From JAVJQS01 sp040218815 (GTDB lineage Bacteria > Bacteroidota > Bacteroidia > Flavobacteriales_E > Vicingaceae), in contig JAVJQS010000005.1 in assembly GCA_040218815.1 (NCBI GenBank), positions 82,688 through 146,687 on the forward strand: a stretch of 64,000 nucleotides of DNA, given 5' to 3'. Positions 16,888 through 25,822 of the stretch are shown here, one piece after another. Numbering within the stretch: position 1 is the stretch's first letter; each line of letters begins with the position of its first letter. The translations under genes were made by a program, and so were the position numbers. The notes beneath the pieces are model-generated. The model searched no databases and had not been told where the DNA came from. It worked only from the letters and a program-made list of their open reading frames with translations.

Positions 16888-18350
16888 TGAAGCAGTTAAA
16901 GGACATATTATATGGAGTAAGCATTCTTGAAGTGCTAGGTGATACAAATTCCACCATTAGTGGCTTGAGCTTTGATTCACGCCTAGTTCAGGATGGGTTT
17001 TGTTATGTTGCGCAGAAAGGAACCAAGCTTGATGGTCACGAATTTATCGAACAGGCGATCAGTTCAGGAGCTCTTGCTATTGTGTGCGAAGAAATTCCAA
17101 AAGTGGAGTTTAAGTCGGTACACTTTGTGAAAGTCCAAAATAGTGCTGAAGCACTTGGTATAATGGCTGCTAATTTTTATGGCAACCCTTCAAGAGAATT
17201 GAAACTAGTTGGAGTCACTGGAACCAATGGTAAAACAACTACGGTGACTTTGCTGCATCAATTGTTTGTTCAGCTGGGCCATCAGTCTGGATTGATTTCT
17301 ACAGTTATCAATAAAATCGGCGATAAAGAAATTAAGTCTACACACACTACACCTGATGCTTTGCAACTAAATCAGTTGTTGCAACGAATGGTGATCGAAG
17401 GATGTGAGTACTGCTTTATTGAAGTGAGTTCTCATGCTGTTGCACAACATCGAGTAGCAGGATTGGAATTTAAAGGTGGTGTGTTTACGAATATCACACA
17501 TGAGCATTTGGATTTTCACAAAACATTTAAGGAATACTTAAATGCAAAGCGAGCCTTTTTTAATATGCTCAAACCGGATGCATTTGCACTGTCTAACAAA
17601 GATGATAAGAACGGTACAGTGATGCTCCAAGAGACAACAGCAAAGAAGCATTACTATGCCCTGAAAACACAAGCTGATTTCAAAACTAAGGTGGTGGAAA
17701 GCAATTTCGATGGCTTGAGTTTGAAATTGGATGATCAAGAATTTTGGAGTCCATTGATAGGATTCTTTAATGCCTACAACCTTACTGCAGTTTATGCTAC
17801 AGCTCGCCTACTTGGAATAGAAAAGTTGGAAGCGCTAACTGTCTTAAGTACGCTAAAATCAGTAGCTGGAAGATTTCAACATATCAGTATCAACGGAATT
17901 TCGGGAATAGTCGATTATGCGCATAGCCCAGATGCTTTAGAAAATGTATTGAAAACCATAAAGGATATACGAACTGGAAATGAGTCGGTAATTACAGTTG
18001 TTGGCTGCGGTGGCGATAGGGACCGAACTAAGCGTCCGATTATGGCAAGAATTGCTTGTCAATTAAGTGATCGTGTTATTCTGACATCTGATAATCCACG
18101 CACCGAAAACCCAGAAAGTATAATAGAAGAAATGAAAACTGGGGTAGATGCTGCTGCAAAAAGAAAAGTTCTGGCCATAACAAATCGTGCAGAAGCCATT
18201 CGGACAGCAGCTTCATTGGCAAAGGGAAAAGACATTTTGCTGGTGGCTGGAAAAGGGCATGAAACCTATCAAGAAATCAATGGAAAGAGAAATCACTTTG
18301 ATGATTTAGAACTATTAACTGAGGCACTAAACGAACTACAAACCAACTAA
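16887..18350 (+). CDS. murE: UDP-MurNAc-L-Ala-D-Glu:meso-diaminopimelate ligase
   Basis: A 487-residue Mur ligase that adds the third stem-peptide residue in the cytoplasm. The ATP site GTNGKTT is at 112-118, a central SSHAVAQHR motif follows, and DNPR at 402-405 is the signature for meso-diaminopimelate, so the wall is DAP-type. Translation appears to start at GTG, overlapping the ftsI stop by one base; no ATG fits better. It is separated from mraY by 3 bp. Confidence 0.96.
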   Translation: MKQLKDILYGVSILEVLGDTNSTISGLSFDSRLVQDGFCYVAQKGTKLDGHEFIEQAISSGALAIVCEEIPKVEFKSVHFVKVQNSAEALGIMAANFYGNPSRELKLVGVTGTNGKTTTVTLLHQLFVQLGHQSGLISTVINKIGDKEIKSTHTTPDALQLNQLLQRMVIEGCEYCFIEVSSHAVAQHRVAGLEFKGGVFTNITHEHLDFHKTFKEYLNAKRAFFNMLKPDAFALSNKDDKNGTVMLQETTAKKHYYALKTQADFKTKVVESNFDGLSLKLDDQEFWSPLIGFFNAYNLTAVYATARLLGIEKLEALTVLSTLKSVAGRFQHISINGISGIVDYAHSPDALENVLKTIKDIRTGNESVITVVGCGGDRDRTKRPIMARIACQLSDRVILTSDNPRTENPESIIEEMKTGVDAAAKRKVLAITNRAEAIRTAASLAKGKDILLVAGKGHETYQEINGKRNHFDDLELLTEALNELQTN

Positions 18351-18353
18351 GCC

Positions 18354-19610
18354 ATGCTGTATTATTTGTTTGAATATTTAGATAAAATTGACTTTCCAGG
18401 AGCAGGTGTCTTTCAGTATATCACTTTTAGAACGGCTGCTTCAATCATAGTTTCCTTGCTGATCTCGATGGTTTTTGGAAAGCGTATTATCAACCTTTTG
18501 CATAAAAAGCAGGTTGGTGAATCGGTTAGAGATTTAGGATTAGAAGGGCAAAAGGTGAAGCAAGGAACTCCAACCATGGGTGGACTGATCATTTTAGCCT
18601 CCATTTTAGTGCCGACTTTATTGTTTGCCAAATTGGATAACATCTATGTTATCTTAATGCTGGTTTCAACTATTATGCTTGGTACTATTGGGTTTGTCGA
18701 TGATTATATTAAGGTTTTTAAGAAGAACAAGGAGGGCTTAGCTGGGAAGTTTAAGATTATCGGTCAAGTTATCGTCGGAATATTTGTTGGTTCAGTGCTC
18801 TACTTTAACGACGATGTTGCGGTTGAGCAAAAGATACGTGTGCCAGAGAGTACTCAAATTGAAATCACTGAATCAGGCGAAGAAAGAGTTACTGAGTCGT
18901 CTGGTGATAATGCTGAATGGGTGCGCAGCAAGTCAATGGTTACCACCATTCCTTTCGTTAAAAACAATGAATTTGACTACGGCAAATTAATTAGTTGGTG
19001 CTGTGATAATGCGATGGATTGGGCATGGTTGATCTTTATCCCAATTGTCATATTTATAATTACAGCAGTTTCTAATGGAGCCAATATGACGGATGGCTTG
19101 GATGGCTTGGCAACGGGTACTTCAGCTATTATTGGAGTCACCTTAGCCGTTTTTGCATATGTCTCTGGTAATACCATTTTTTCCGACTATTTAAACATTA
19201 TGTATATCCCTAATTCAGGGGAGTTGGTAGTGTTTATTGGTGCATTTGTAGGGGCTTGTGTAGGATTCTTATGGTATAATTCTTATCCAGCTCAAGTTTT
19301 TATGGGTGATACCGGTAGCTTAGCCTTGGGAGGGATTATCGCTGTATTTGCATTGGCCATTCGCAAGGAATTATTGATTCCCGTTTTCTGTGGAGTTTTT
19401 CTAGTGGAAAATCTTTCAGTCATGATTCAAGTGGCTTATTTCAAATACACTAAAAAGAAATTTGGAGAAGGAAAGCGAGTGTTCTTAATGGCTCCATTGC
19501 ACCATCATTATCAAAAGAAAGGATTTCACGAATCGAAGATAGTTTCCAGGTTTTGGATTGTAGGGGTGATGTTGGCCATTCTGTCGATTGTGACCCTAAA
19601 GCTGAGATAA
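18354..19610 (+). CDS. mraY: Phospho-N-acetylmuramoyl-pentapeptide transferase
   Basis: Integral membrane enzyme that makes lipid I from UDP-MurNAc-pentapeptide and undecaprenyl phosphate. The 418 residues are longer than the E. coli enzyme (360) because of a hydrophilic insert at about 150-215. Catalytic motifs are present: DD at 116-117 (FVDDYIK), NMTDGLDGLATG with Asp247 and Asp250, MGDTGS near 317-322 and a HHHYQKKG loop near the end. The insert is a known Bacteroidota feature as far as I recall. Confidence 0.96.
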   Translation: MLYYLFEYLDKIDFPGAGVFQYITFRTAASIIVSLLISMVFGKRIINLLHKKQVGESVRDLGLEGQKVKQGTPTMGGLIILASILVPTLLFAKLDNIYVILMLVSTIMLGTIGFVDDYIKVFKKNKEGLAGKFKIIGQVIVGIFVGSVLYFNDDVAVEQKIRVPESTQIEITESGEERVTESSGDNAEWVRSKSMVTTIPFVKNNEFDYGKLISWCCDNAMDWAWLIFIPIVIFIITAVSNGANMTDGLDGLATGTSAIIGVTLAVFAYVSGNTIFSDYLNIMYIPNSGELVVFIGAFVGACVGFLWYNSYPAQVFMGDTGSLALGGIIAVFALAIRKELLIPVFCGVFLVENLSVMIQVAYFKYTKKKFGEGKRVFLMAPLHHHYQKKGFHESKIVSRFWIVGVMLAILSIVTLKLR

Positions 19611-19779
19611 TTGAGTGTGAGGAGTTAGGAATTTGGAGTGAGGAATGAAAAGTTAGAAGTGAGGAGTGAGGAATTAGGAGTGAGGAATTAGGAGTGAGGA
19701 ATTAGGAGTGAGGAATTAGGAGTGAGGAATTAGGAGTGAGGAATTAGGAGCGAGAAGATTATAAACGAAAGATTAAAAA
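19611..19779 (+). repeat. 14-bp tandem array at the mraY-murD junction
   Basis: Irregular GAGTGAGGAGTTAGGA-type sequence leads into six tandem copies of the 14-mer GAATTAGGAGTGAG at 19671-19754; the first five are identical and the sixth has one T-to-C change. The array is followed by GAAGATTATAAACGAAAGATTAAAAATTG, whose last three bases are the apparent start codon of murD. The 14-bp period is not a multiple of three, so it is not coding. Confidence 0.92.
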
Positions 19780-21120
19780 TTGAAAAGTAAAGAAATAGCA
19801 GTGCTCGGTGCAGGTGAAAGTGGAGTTGGAGCCGCATTGCTAGCGAAAAATAAAGGTCTTGTGCCCTTTGTTTCAGATGCGGGAAAAATAAAAGAAAAGT
19901 ACAAGAAAGTTCTTTTAAAAAACAAGATTGAATGGGAAGAAGGTAGACACACTGAAGAGCGGATTTTAAATGCTGTTGAGGTAGTTAAAAGTCCTGGTAT
20001 ACCTGATGATGCAGATTTAGTTGTGAAACTAAAGCAGAAAGGGGTTTTAGTGATTTCGGAGATTGAGTTTGGCTTCCGCTATTGCACTGCAAAAATTATA
20101 GGGATTACTGGAAGTAACGGTAAAACCACCACTACAATGCTCATCTATCACTTGCTTCAAAAAGCAGGCCTTAATGTAGGATTAGCTGGTAATGTGGGTA
20201 AAAGTTTTGCGGAGCAGATAGCAACAGAAAGTTTTGATTATTACGTGTTGGAAATCAGCAGTTTTCAGCTGGATGGTATTGAAAAATTCAGAGCAGATAT
20301 CGGGATTTTATTAAATATCACTCCTGATCATTTGGATCGCTATGAGTTTAGCTTGGAAAAATATGCCGATTCAAAAATGCGGATAGTGAAAAACGCCAAA
20401 CCAACCGATTACTTCATTTACTGCGATGATAATGAAACACTCAAAGCGGCAATGGAGCGAAACCCAACAAATGCAATCCACATCCCATTCTCAATTAAAA
20501 AACAACTCCAAATAGGAGCCTATATAAACAACGAACAAATAAACATATCACTAACAAACAACCATTTTATTATGTCAATACATGAACTAGCCTTACAAGG
20601 CAAACACAATCTATACAATACCATGGCAGCAGGAATTGCTGGACGTATTTTAGATTTAAGAAAAGAAGTCGTTCGCGACTCAATGTCCGACTTCCAAAAT
20701 GTGGAGCACCGTCTTGAACGCGTAGCAACCATTCATGGTATCGAGTTTATAAACGACTCTAAAGCGACTAATGTAAACTCTACATGGTATGCATTGGAAA
20801 GCCTAACTCAACCAGCTGTTTGGATAGTTGGTGGAGTTGATAAAGGAAATGATTATGGTGAATTGCTAGAGTTGGTTAAAGACAAAGTGAAAGCCATCAT
20901 TTGCCTAGGAAAGAACAATGAAAAAATAATCGAAGCCTTTAAAGAGCATATTCAAATAATTGAAGAGGCTGGATCTGCAGATGAAGCAGTAAAAAAGGCG
21001 TATGAAATTGGACAAAAGGGAGACACTGTATTGCTTTCTCCAGCCTGCGCCAGTTTCGATTTGTTTGAAAACTATGAAGATCGGGGTCATCAATTTAAAA
21101 GGGCAGTAAGAGCACTTTAA
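19780..21120 (+). CDS. murD: UDP-N-acetylmuramoylalanine--D-glutamate ligase
   Basis: A 446-residue Mur ligase that adds D-Glu in the cytoplasm. The N-terminal Rossmann-like VLGAGESGVGAALLA (8-22) binds UDP, the ATP loop is GSNGKTT at 110-116, and the C-terminal INDSKATNVNS and SPACASFD motifs are normal. The apparent start is TTG at 19780, at the edge of the repeat; an ATG in this frame is absent before conserved sequence begins. Base use in about 20390-20590 is unusually A- and C-rich. Confidence 0.95.
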   Translation: MKSKEIAVLGAGESGVGAALLAKNKGLVPFVSDAGKIKEKYKKVLLKNKIEWEEGRHTEERILNAVEVVKSPGIPDDADLVVKLKQKGVLVISEIEFGFRYCTAKIIGITGSNGKTTTTMLIYHLLQKAGLNVGLAGNVGKSFAEQIATESFDYYVLEISSFQLDGIEKFRADIGILLNITPDHLDRYEFSLEKYADSKMRIVKNAKPTDYFIYCDDNETLKAAMERNPTNAIHIPFSIKKQLQIGAYINNEQINISLTNNHFIMSIHELALQGKHNLYNTMAAGIAGRILDLRKEVVRDSMSDFQNVEHRLERVATIHGIEFINDSKATNVNSTWYALESLTQPAVWIVGGVDKGNDYGELLELVKDKVKAIICLGKNNEKIIEAFKEHIQIIEEAGSADEAVKKAYEIGQKGDTVLLSPACASFDLFENYEDRGHQFKRAVRAL

Positions 21121-21121
21121 A

Positions 21122-22267
21122 ATGCAAAATATTTATAATTACATCAAAGGCGACCGAGTTATTTGGGCAGTAGTTTTACTGCTTGCAATCTTTTCTGTGT
21201 TGGTTGTTTACAGTTCGATTGTAACCCTGGCTTATAAATATCAAGATGGAAACACGGAGTTCTACCTCTTCAAGCATTCCATCATCTTATTTATTGGCTT
21301 TTTGCTGATGTATTTTGCACATAAATTGAATTACCGCTACTATTCGCGTATTTCACAGATTGCCCTATTGCTGGCGATCCCGCTGTTGTTGTTTACGCTT
21401 TTAACAGGTGCGAGTATAAATGATGCCAGTCGTTGGTTAATGATTCCAGTTATTAATCAAACCTTCCAGACATCTGATTTAGCAAAACTGGCGCTGATTA
21501 TGTTCTTGGCAAGAATGTTATCTAAGAAACAGGATAACATCAAGGATTTTAATCAAGCTTTTGTGCCGATTATGATTCCTGTGTTAATTGTTTGTGGCTT
21601 GATTTTACCGGCTAATTTTTCTACGGCTGCTATACTTTTTGCTACCTGCCTGGTGCTCATGTTTATTGGAAGAATAAACATGGCATATATTATTTCATTG
21701 ATTTCAATTGGGGTTGTTTGTTTAATAATATTTGTAGCTGTTGTAATGAATTCCAATGTTAGTAGCAGGGTAGGTACCTGGCAGAATCGAATTGAAAATT
21801 TTATCGAAGGAGATGCTAAATCAAATTATCAAGCGGAGCAATCTAAAATCGCTATAGCCACTGGTGGAGTTATGGGAAAAGGTCCAGGTGGTAGCACACA
21901 GCGAAATTTTTTACCGCAATCTTATTCCGATTTCATTTTTGCCACAGTTATTGAAGAATATGGAATAGTAGGTGGAACTTTTACGCTATTGCTTTATTTG
22001 ATTCTTCTTTATCGAGGAATTTTAATTGCCAAAAAAGCTCCAAGAACATTTGGTTCGTTATTGGCTATCGGGCTGAGCTTTAGTCTTGTTTTTCAAGCTA
22101 TGATTAACATGGCAGTGGCTGTAAATTTATTTCCAGTAACAGGTCAACCATTGCCAATGGTAAGTATGGGGGGGACATCAATTTGGTTTACTTGCCTAGC
22201 TGTGGGTATAATCTTGAGTGTAAGTAGAAATACAGAGCAAGAAACAGAGGAGGTGAAAAATGGCTAA
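21122..22267 (+). CDS. ftsW: Lipid II polymerase FtsW
   Basis: A 381-residue SEDS-family glycosyltransferase with about ten membrane segments, working with FtsI in septal wall synthesis. Conserved parts include the N-terminal VLLLAIFSVLVVYSS helix, ASINDASRWL near 98, the long loop with QAEQSKIAIATGG, and the C-terminal NMAVAVNLFPVTGQPLPMVSMGG. It starts 2 bp after murD and overlaps murG by 8 bp. Confidence 0.95.
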   Translation: MQNIYNYIKGDRVIWAVVLLLAIFSVLVVYSSIVTLAYKYQDGNTEFYLFKHSIILFIGFLLMYFAHKLNYRYYSRISQIALLLAIPLLLFTLLTGASINDASRWLMIPVINQTFQTSDLAKLALIMFLARMLSKKQDNIKDFNQAFVPIMIPVLIVCGLILPANFSTAAILFATCLVLMFIGRINMAYIISLISIGVVCLIIFVAVVMNSNVSSRVGTWQNRIENFIEGDAKSNYQAEQSKIAIATGGVMGKGPGGSTQRNFLPQSYSDFIFATVIEEYGIVGGTFTLLLYLILLYRGILIAKKAPRTFGSLLAIGLSFSLVFQAMINMAVAVNLFPVTGQPLPMVSMGGTSIWFTCLAVGIILSVSRNTEQETEEVKNG

Positions 22268-23360
22268 ATTCAAAATTATTATTAGTGGTGGAGGTACCGG
22301 GGGGCATATTTTCCCTGCTATTGCCATTGCCAATGCGATAAAAAAGAAATGGCCAGAGACTGAGTTTTTATTTGTTGGTGCAAAAGGTAAAATGGAAATG
22401 ACAAAGGTTCCAGAGGCGGGCTATAAAATTATTGGTTTGCCTATTATGGGATTGCAGCGCAGCTTTACTGTCAAAAATCTCAAATTTCCATTTAAGCTGA
22501 TAAAGAGTTTGAGAAAAGCTCGTCAAATCGTAAAGGAATTTAAGCCTGACTTAGCAATTGGTGTAGGCGGGTATGCGAGTGGACCTTTGTTGCGCGCAGC
22601 TAAAAAAGCCAATATTCCCACCATGATCCAAGAGCAAAATTCATATGCTGGATTAACAAACAAACTCTTGGGTAAAAAGGCCAACAAAATTTGTGTTGCC
22701 TACAATGGGATGGAACAGTTTTTCCCAAAAGATAAATTAGTACTTACAGGCAATCCAGTTCGAAGTGAAGTAATTAAGTTAGAAGGTAAAAAAGCTAGAG
22801 CTGAAGAGTATTTTGATCTACATAAAGAGAAAAAGACACTTTTTGTGTTTGGTGGAAGTTTAGGCGCTTGGTCGATAAATGAAGCAGTTGCAAATGCAAT
22901 CGAAAGCTGGAGCAAAGAGAATATTCAAGTGATTTGGCAAACAGGTAAACTGTTTCACGATAAAGCATTGAAGGCGGCTGAAGGTCATGAATCATGGCTA
23001 AAAGTGACAGAATTTATAAATAGAATGGACCTAGCTTATGCTGCAGCAGATTTAATAGTATCAAGAGCTGGAGCAATTGCAGTTTCAGAAATATGTTTGG
23101 TAAAAAAGCCAGTGATCTTTGTGCCATTGCCAAGTGCAGCAGAAGATCATCAAACGAAGAATGCAAACGTCTTGGTGACTTTAGGAGCGGCGAAGCTTGT
23201 GAAGGATAGTCAAGTAAGAGAAGTGTTAGGAGTCCAGGTAATAAACCTTATTAAGAATGAAGATGACTTGAGAAGTTTGAGCGAAAGTATTGCCCCTTTG
23301 GGTTATCATGATGCAGCAGAATTAATTGCAGATGAAGCGATAAAATTAATTGATAATTGA
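22260..23360 (+). CDS. murG: UDP-GlcNAc:lipid I GlcNAc transferase
   Basis: A 366-residue GT28 enzyme at the inner face of the membrane; it converts lipid I to lipid II. GGGTGGHIFPA at 10-20, GVGGYASGP near 102, QEQNSYAGLTN near 126, GGSLGAWSIN near 198 and PLPSAAEDHQTKNA near 293 match the family. The ATG is inside ftsW. The last codons (LIDN) and stop fall in a TTGATAATTGATAAT repeat module. Confidence 0.96.
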   Translation: MAKFKIIISGGGTGGHIFPAIAIANAIKKKWPETEFLFVGAKGKMEMTKVPEAGYKIIGLPIMGLQRSFTVKNLKFPFKLIKSLRKARQIVKEFKPDLAIGVGGYASGPLLRAAKKANIPTMIQEQNSYAGLTNKLLGKKANKICVAYNGMEQFFPKDKLVLTGNPVRSEVIKLEGKKARAEEYFDLHKEKKTLFVFGGSLGAWSINEAVANAIESWSKENIQVIWQTGKLFHDKALKAAEGHESWLKVTEFINRMDLAYAAADLIVSRAGAIAVSEICLVKKPVIFVPLPSAAEDHQTKNANVLVTLGAAKLVKDSQVREVLGVQVINLIKNEDDLRSLSESIAPLGYHDAAELIADEAIKLIDN

Positions 23361-23653
23361 TAATGTGGAGTGTGGAGTGAGGAGTTAGGAGTTAGGAGTG
23401 AGAAGTTAGAAGTGTGAAGTTGGGAGTGAAGAGTGAGAAATTAGGAGTGAGAAGTAAGGAGTGAAGAGTGAGAAGTTTGGAGTTAGGAAAAAGGAATGTA
23501 ATGTAAAGAATGAGATATCGATTATATTAAAGCATAGGCTTTTTAGATCAAATAAACCTTTGTGGTCTTTGTGAAAACTTCGAGTGCTTTGTGGTTAAAG
23601 GAAATGAAAAAAAAGATTGTCAGATTAAAAAATAAAGGGTTGAAAATTAAAAA
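23361..23653 (+). repeat. Repeat mosaic at the murG-murC junction
   Basis: Three repeat types lie in series. The TTGATAATTGATAAT module continues from murG. A purine-rich GAGTGAGGAGTTAGGAG stretch runs to about 23495. A CCTTTGTGGTCTTTGTG...CTTTGTGGTTAAAG module lies at 23557-23600. The end reads GAAAATTAAAAATTG, whose TTG is the apparent murC start. This 293-bp gap in an otherwise tightly packed operon has no ORF. Confidence 0.85.
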
Positions 23654-25033
23654 TTGATTAAAAAGAAGAACATATATTTTATAGGAGTCGGAGGGATCGG
23701 AATGAGCGCTCTTGCGCGCTATTTTAATCAAAAAGGATATGATGTTTCAGGCTACGATAGAACCACAACTGAACTCACAAGATTATTAGAAGCAGAAGGG
23801 GTGACGGTAAGTTATGTTGCTGAAGTAGATTCAATACCTAATGATTTTAAAGCTAAAGAAAGCACTTTGGTGGTTTATACACCTGCTATATCAAAGCAAA
23901 ACCCAATTTTAGATTACTTTTTAAACGAAGGTTTTGAGTGCTTAAAACGTGCCGAGGTGTTGGGGTTGTTGAGTAAAAACTTAAAGACTATTGCAGTTGC
24001 AGGCACACATGGCAAAACGACAGTTTCTTCAATGATTGCCTACTTGCTGCATAGGGGGGGTATTAAAATAAATGCATTTTTAGGAGGTATTTCTAGAGAT
24101 TTTGACACCAACCTACTGCTTGATGAAGGTGCAGAAATAATGGTCACTGAGGCTGATGAATATGATCGCTCATTTTTGCAACTTAACCCAAACTATTTGG
24201 TAATTACCTCCATAGATGCGGATCATTTAGATATTTATGCAAACCATGCCGAGTTGAAGGCTACTTATAAGCAATTGGTTTCACAACTAGAAAAGGGAGG
24301 AGTTTTATTAACTAAGCCTGCAATAATAGAAGCTTTAAGCCTAAGTGATTTCGAAGGAAAAGAAAGTTATTCTATCGACTCTCAAGCTTCAATTAGTGCA
24401 AAAAACATCCATGTTAAAAAGGGCAATTTCGTGTTTGATTACGAATCACCAAGTCTTAAAATAGGAGGAATTAGCTGTGGTTTGCCTGGTATTCACAATG
24501 TTGAAAATGCTGTAGCCGCAATAACTGCTGCACTGAAGCAAGGAGTGTCGCAGGAATCTATTAAAAAAGCAATTGGCGAGTTTAAAGGAGTGAAACGGCG
24601 TTTTGACGTGCATTTAAAAACCGATCAACTTGTTTATATCGATGATTATGCGCATCATCCAGAAGAACTCAAAGTGCTGTTGGCATCAGTCAGGGAGTTA
24701 TATCCAACGAAAAAAGTTACTGCAATATTTCAACCACACTTATACAGTCGTACACGTGATTTTGGAGATGAGTTCGCTCAAGTATTAAGCAGTGCAGATG
24801 AGCTAATACTACTTGATCTATATCCAGCACGTGAAGAGCCAATTGAAGGTATAGACTCCAATTGGTTGGCTAAAAAAACAGCTAAGAAGAATGTGTTGGT
24901 ATGCCATAAAAATGAACTGCTTGGTTTGCTAGAAAATAGAAGCGTTGAAGTTTTACTTACCATAGGTGCAGGTGATATTGATACCCTAGTTCAACCAATA
25001 AAAACTCACTTTGAAGCAATTATAATGACATGA
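23654..25033 (+). CDS. murC: UDP-N-acetylmuramate--L-alanine ligase
   Basis: A 459-residue ligase that adds L-Ala, the first stem residue. GVGGIGMSALA (11-21) is the UDP-binding loop, GTHGKTT at 117-123 binds ATP, EADEYDRSFL near 172 and HHPEELKV near 336 are family motifs. The start is TTG at 23654, supplied by repeat-derived sequence; the next in-frame start would cut the Rossmann motif. It ends with a 4-bp ATGA overlap with ftsQ. Confidence 0.95.
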   Translation: MIKKKNIYFIGVGGIGMSALARYFNQKGYDVSGYDRTTTELTRLLEAEGVTVSYVAEVDSIPNDFKAKESTLVVYTPAISKQNPILDYFLNEGFECLKRAEVLGLLSKNLKTIAVAGTHGKTTVSSMIAYLLHRGGIKINAFLGGISRDFDTNLLLDEGAEIMVTEADEYDRSFLQLNPNYLVITSIDADHLDIYANHAELKATYKQLVSQLEKGGVLLTKPAIIEALSLSDFEGKESYSIDSQASISAKNIHVKKGNFVFDYESPSLKIGGISCGLPGIHNVENAVAAITAALKQGVSQESIKKAIGEFKGVKRRFDVHLKTDQLVYIDDYAHHPEELKVLLASVRELYPTKKVTAIFQPHLYSRTRDFGDEFAQVLSSADELILLDLYPAREEPIEGIDSNWLAKKTAKKNVLVCHKNELLGLLENRSVEVLLTIGAGDIDTLVQPIKTHFEAIIMT

Positions 25034-25821
25034 AAAAGGCATTAGAAATAAGCGCTTGGGTGTTACTTTTTGCAGGAATTGTTGCTCTGCTTGGTTTTGT
25101 AGGGAGCGCACAACATCAAAAAGTGTGCAGTGATATTCGTATTGATATTGACCATAGCAATGGGAATTATTTTGTTGAAGAGGAAGATATATATGGAATG
25201 GTTTATCATGAAATGGATACCTTAATAGGTAGGGCAATTGATGCAATCGACGCGGAAGCATTGGAATATAAAATAAACCATCACCCAGCGGTGGCAGAAA
25301 GTGAAGTGTATAAAACACTAAAAGGTGAATTAGTAGTGAGAGTAATCCAACGTACTCCAATAGTTAGAGTTTTTGCCTTTGATGGCGATAGTTATTATAT
25401 TGATAGTACAGGCAGTGTTATGCCACCCTCAGAAAAATATACTTCACGTGTTTTAATCGCAAACGGACACATTTATGATTCATTTTTGGATGTCAATCAC
25501 ATGAATTTGAGTGATTTAGAAGATCCAGTAAATAATAGAACAATGGTTGATGATGTTTTTGCCTATGCCGAATTCATTAGGAAGGATCCTTTTTGGCTAG
25601 CGCAGATTGAACAGTTGTATGTTAATAAAGAATTTGATATTGAATTGATACCACGCGTTGGAAATCATAGAATTGTATTCGGAGACGCGAATGACATAGA
25701 AAAAAAGTTTAACAAACTTAAAATTTTCTATAACAAAGGATTAAATAAGACCGGGTGGAATGAATATAAGGTAATTAACCTCAAATATTCAGATCAAGTG
25801 GTCTGTACAAAACGCATTTAA
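25030..25821 (+). CDS. ftsQ: Cell division protein FtsQ
   Basis: A 263-residue bitopic divisome protein. One transmembrane helix (about 5-24) follows a short cytoplasmic N-terminus, then a POTRA-like domain (about 35-105, IDHSNGNYFVEEEDIYGMV...VIQRTPIVRVFA) and a beta domain to the end. Sequence is divergent, as usual for FtsQ, but position between murC and ftsA and topology fit. It starts in the murC stop and ends 1 bp before ftsA. Confidence 0.92.
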   Translation: MKKALEISAWVLLFAGIVALLGFVGSAQHQKVCSDIRIDIDHSNGNYFVEEEDIYGMVYHEMDTLIGRAIDAIDAEALEYKINHHPAVAESEVYKTLKGELVVRVIQRTPIVRVFAFDGDSYYIDSTGSVMPPSEKYTSRVLIANGHIYDSFLDVNHMNLSDLEDPVNNRTMVDDVFAYAEFIRKDPFWLAQIEQLYVNKEFDIELIPRVGNHRIVFGDANDIEKKFNKLKIFYNKGLNKTGWNEYKVINLKYSDQVVCTKRI

Positions 25822-25822
25822 A

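Noticed and set aside
19671..19754. CRISPR-like array
   Set aside because: The repeats are directly tandem with no spacers, the unit is 14 bp and no cas genes are near.
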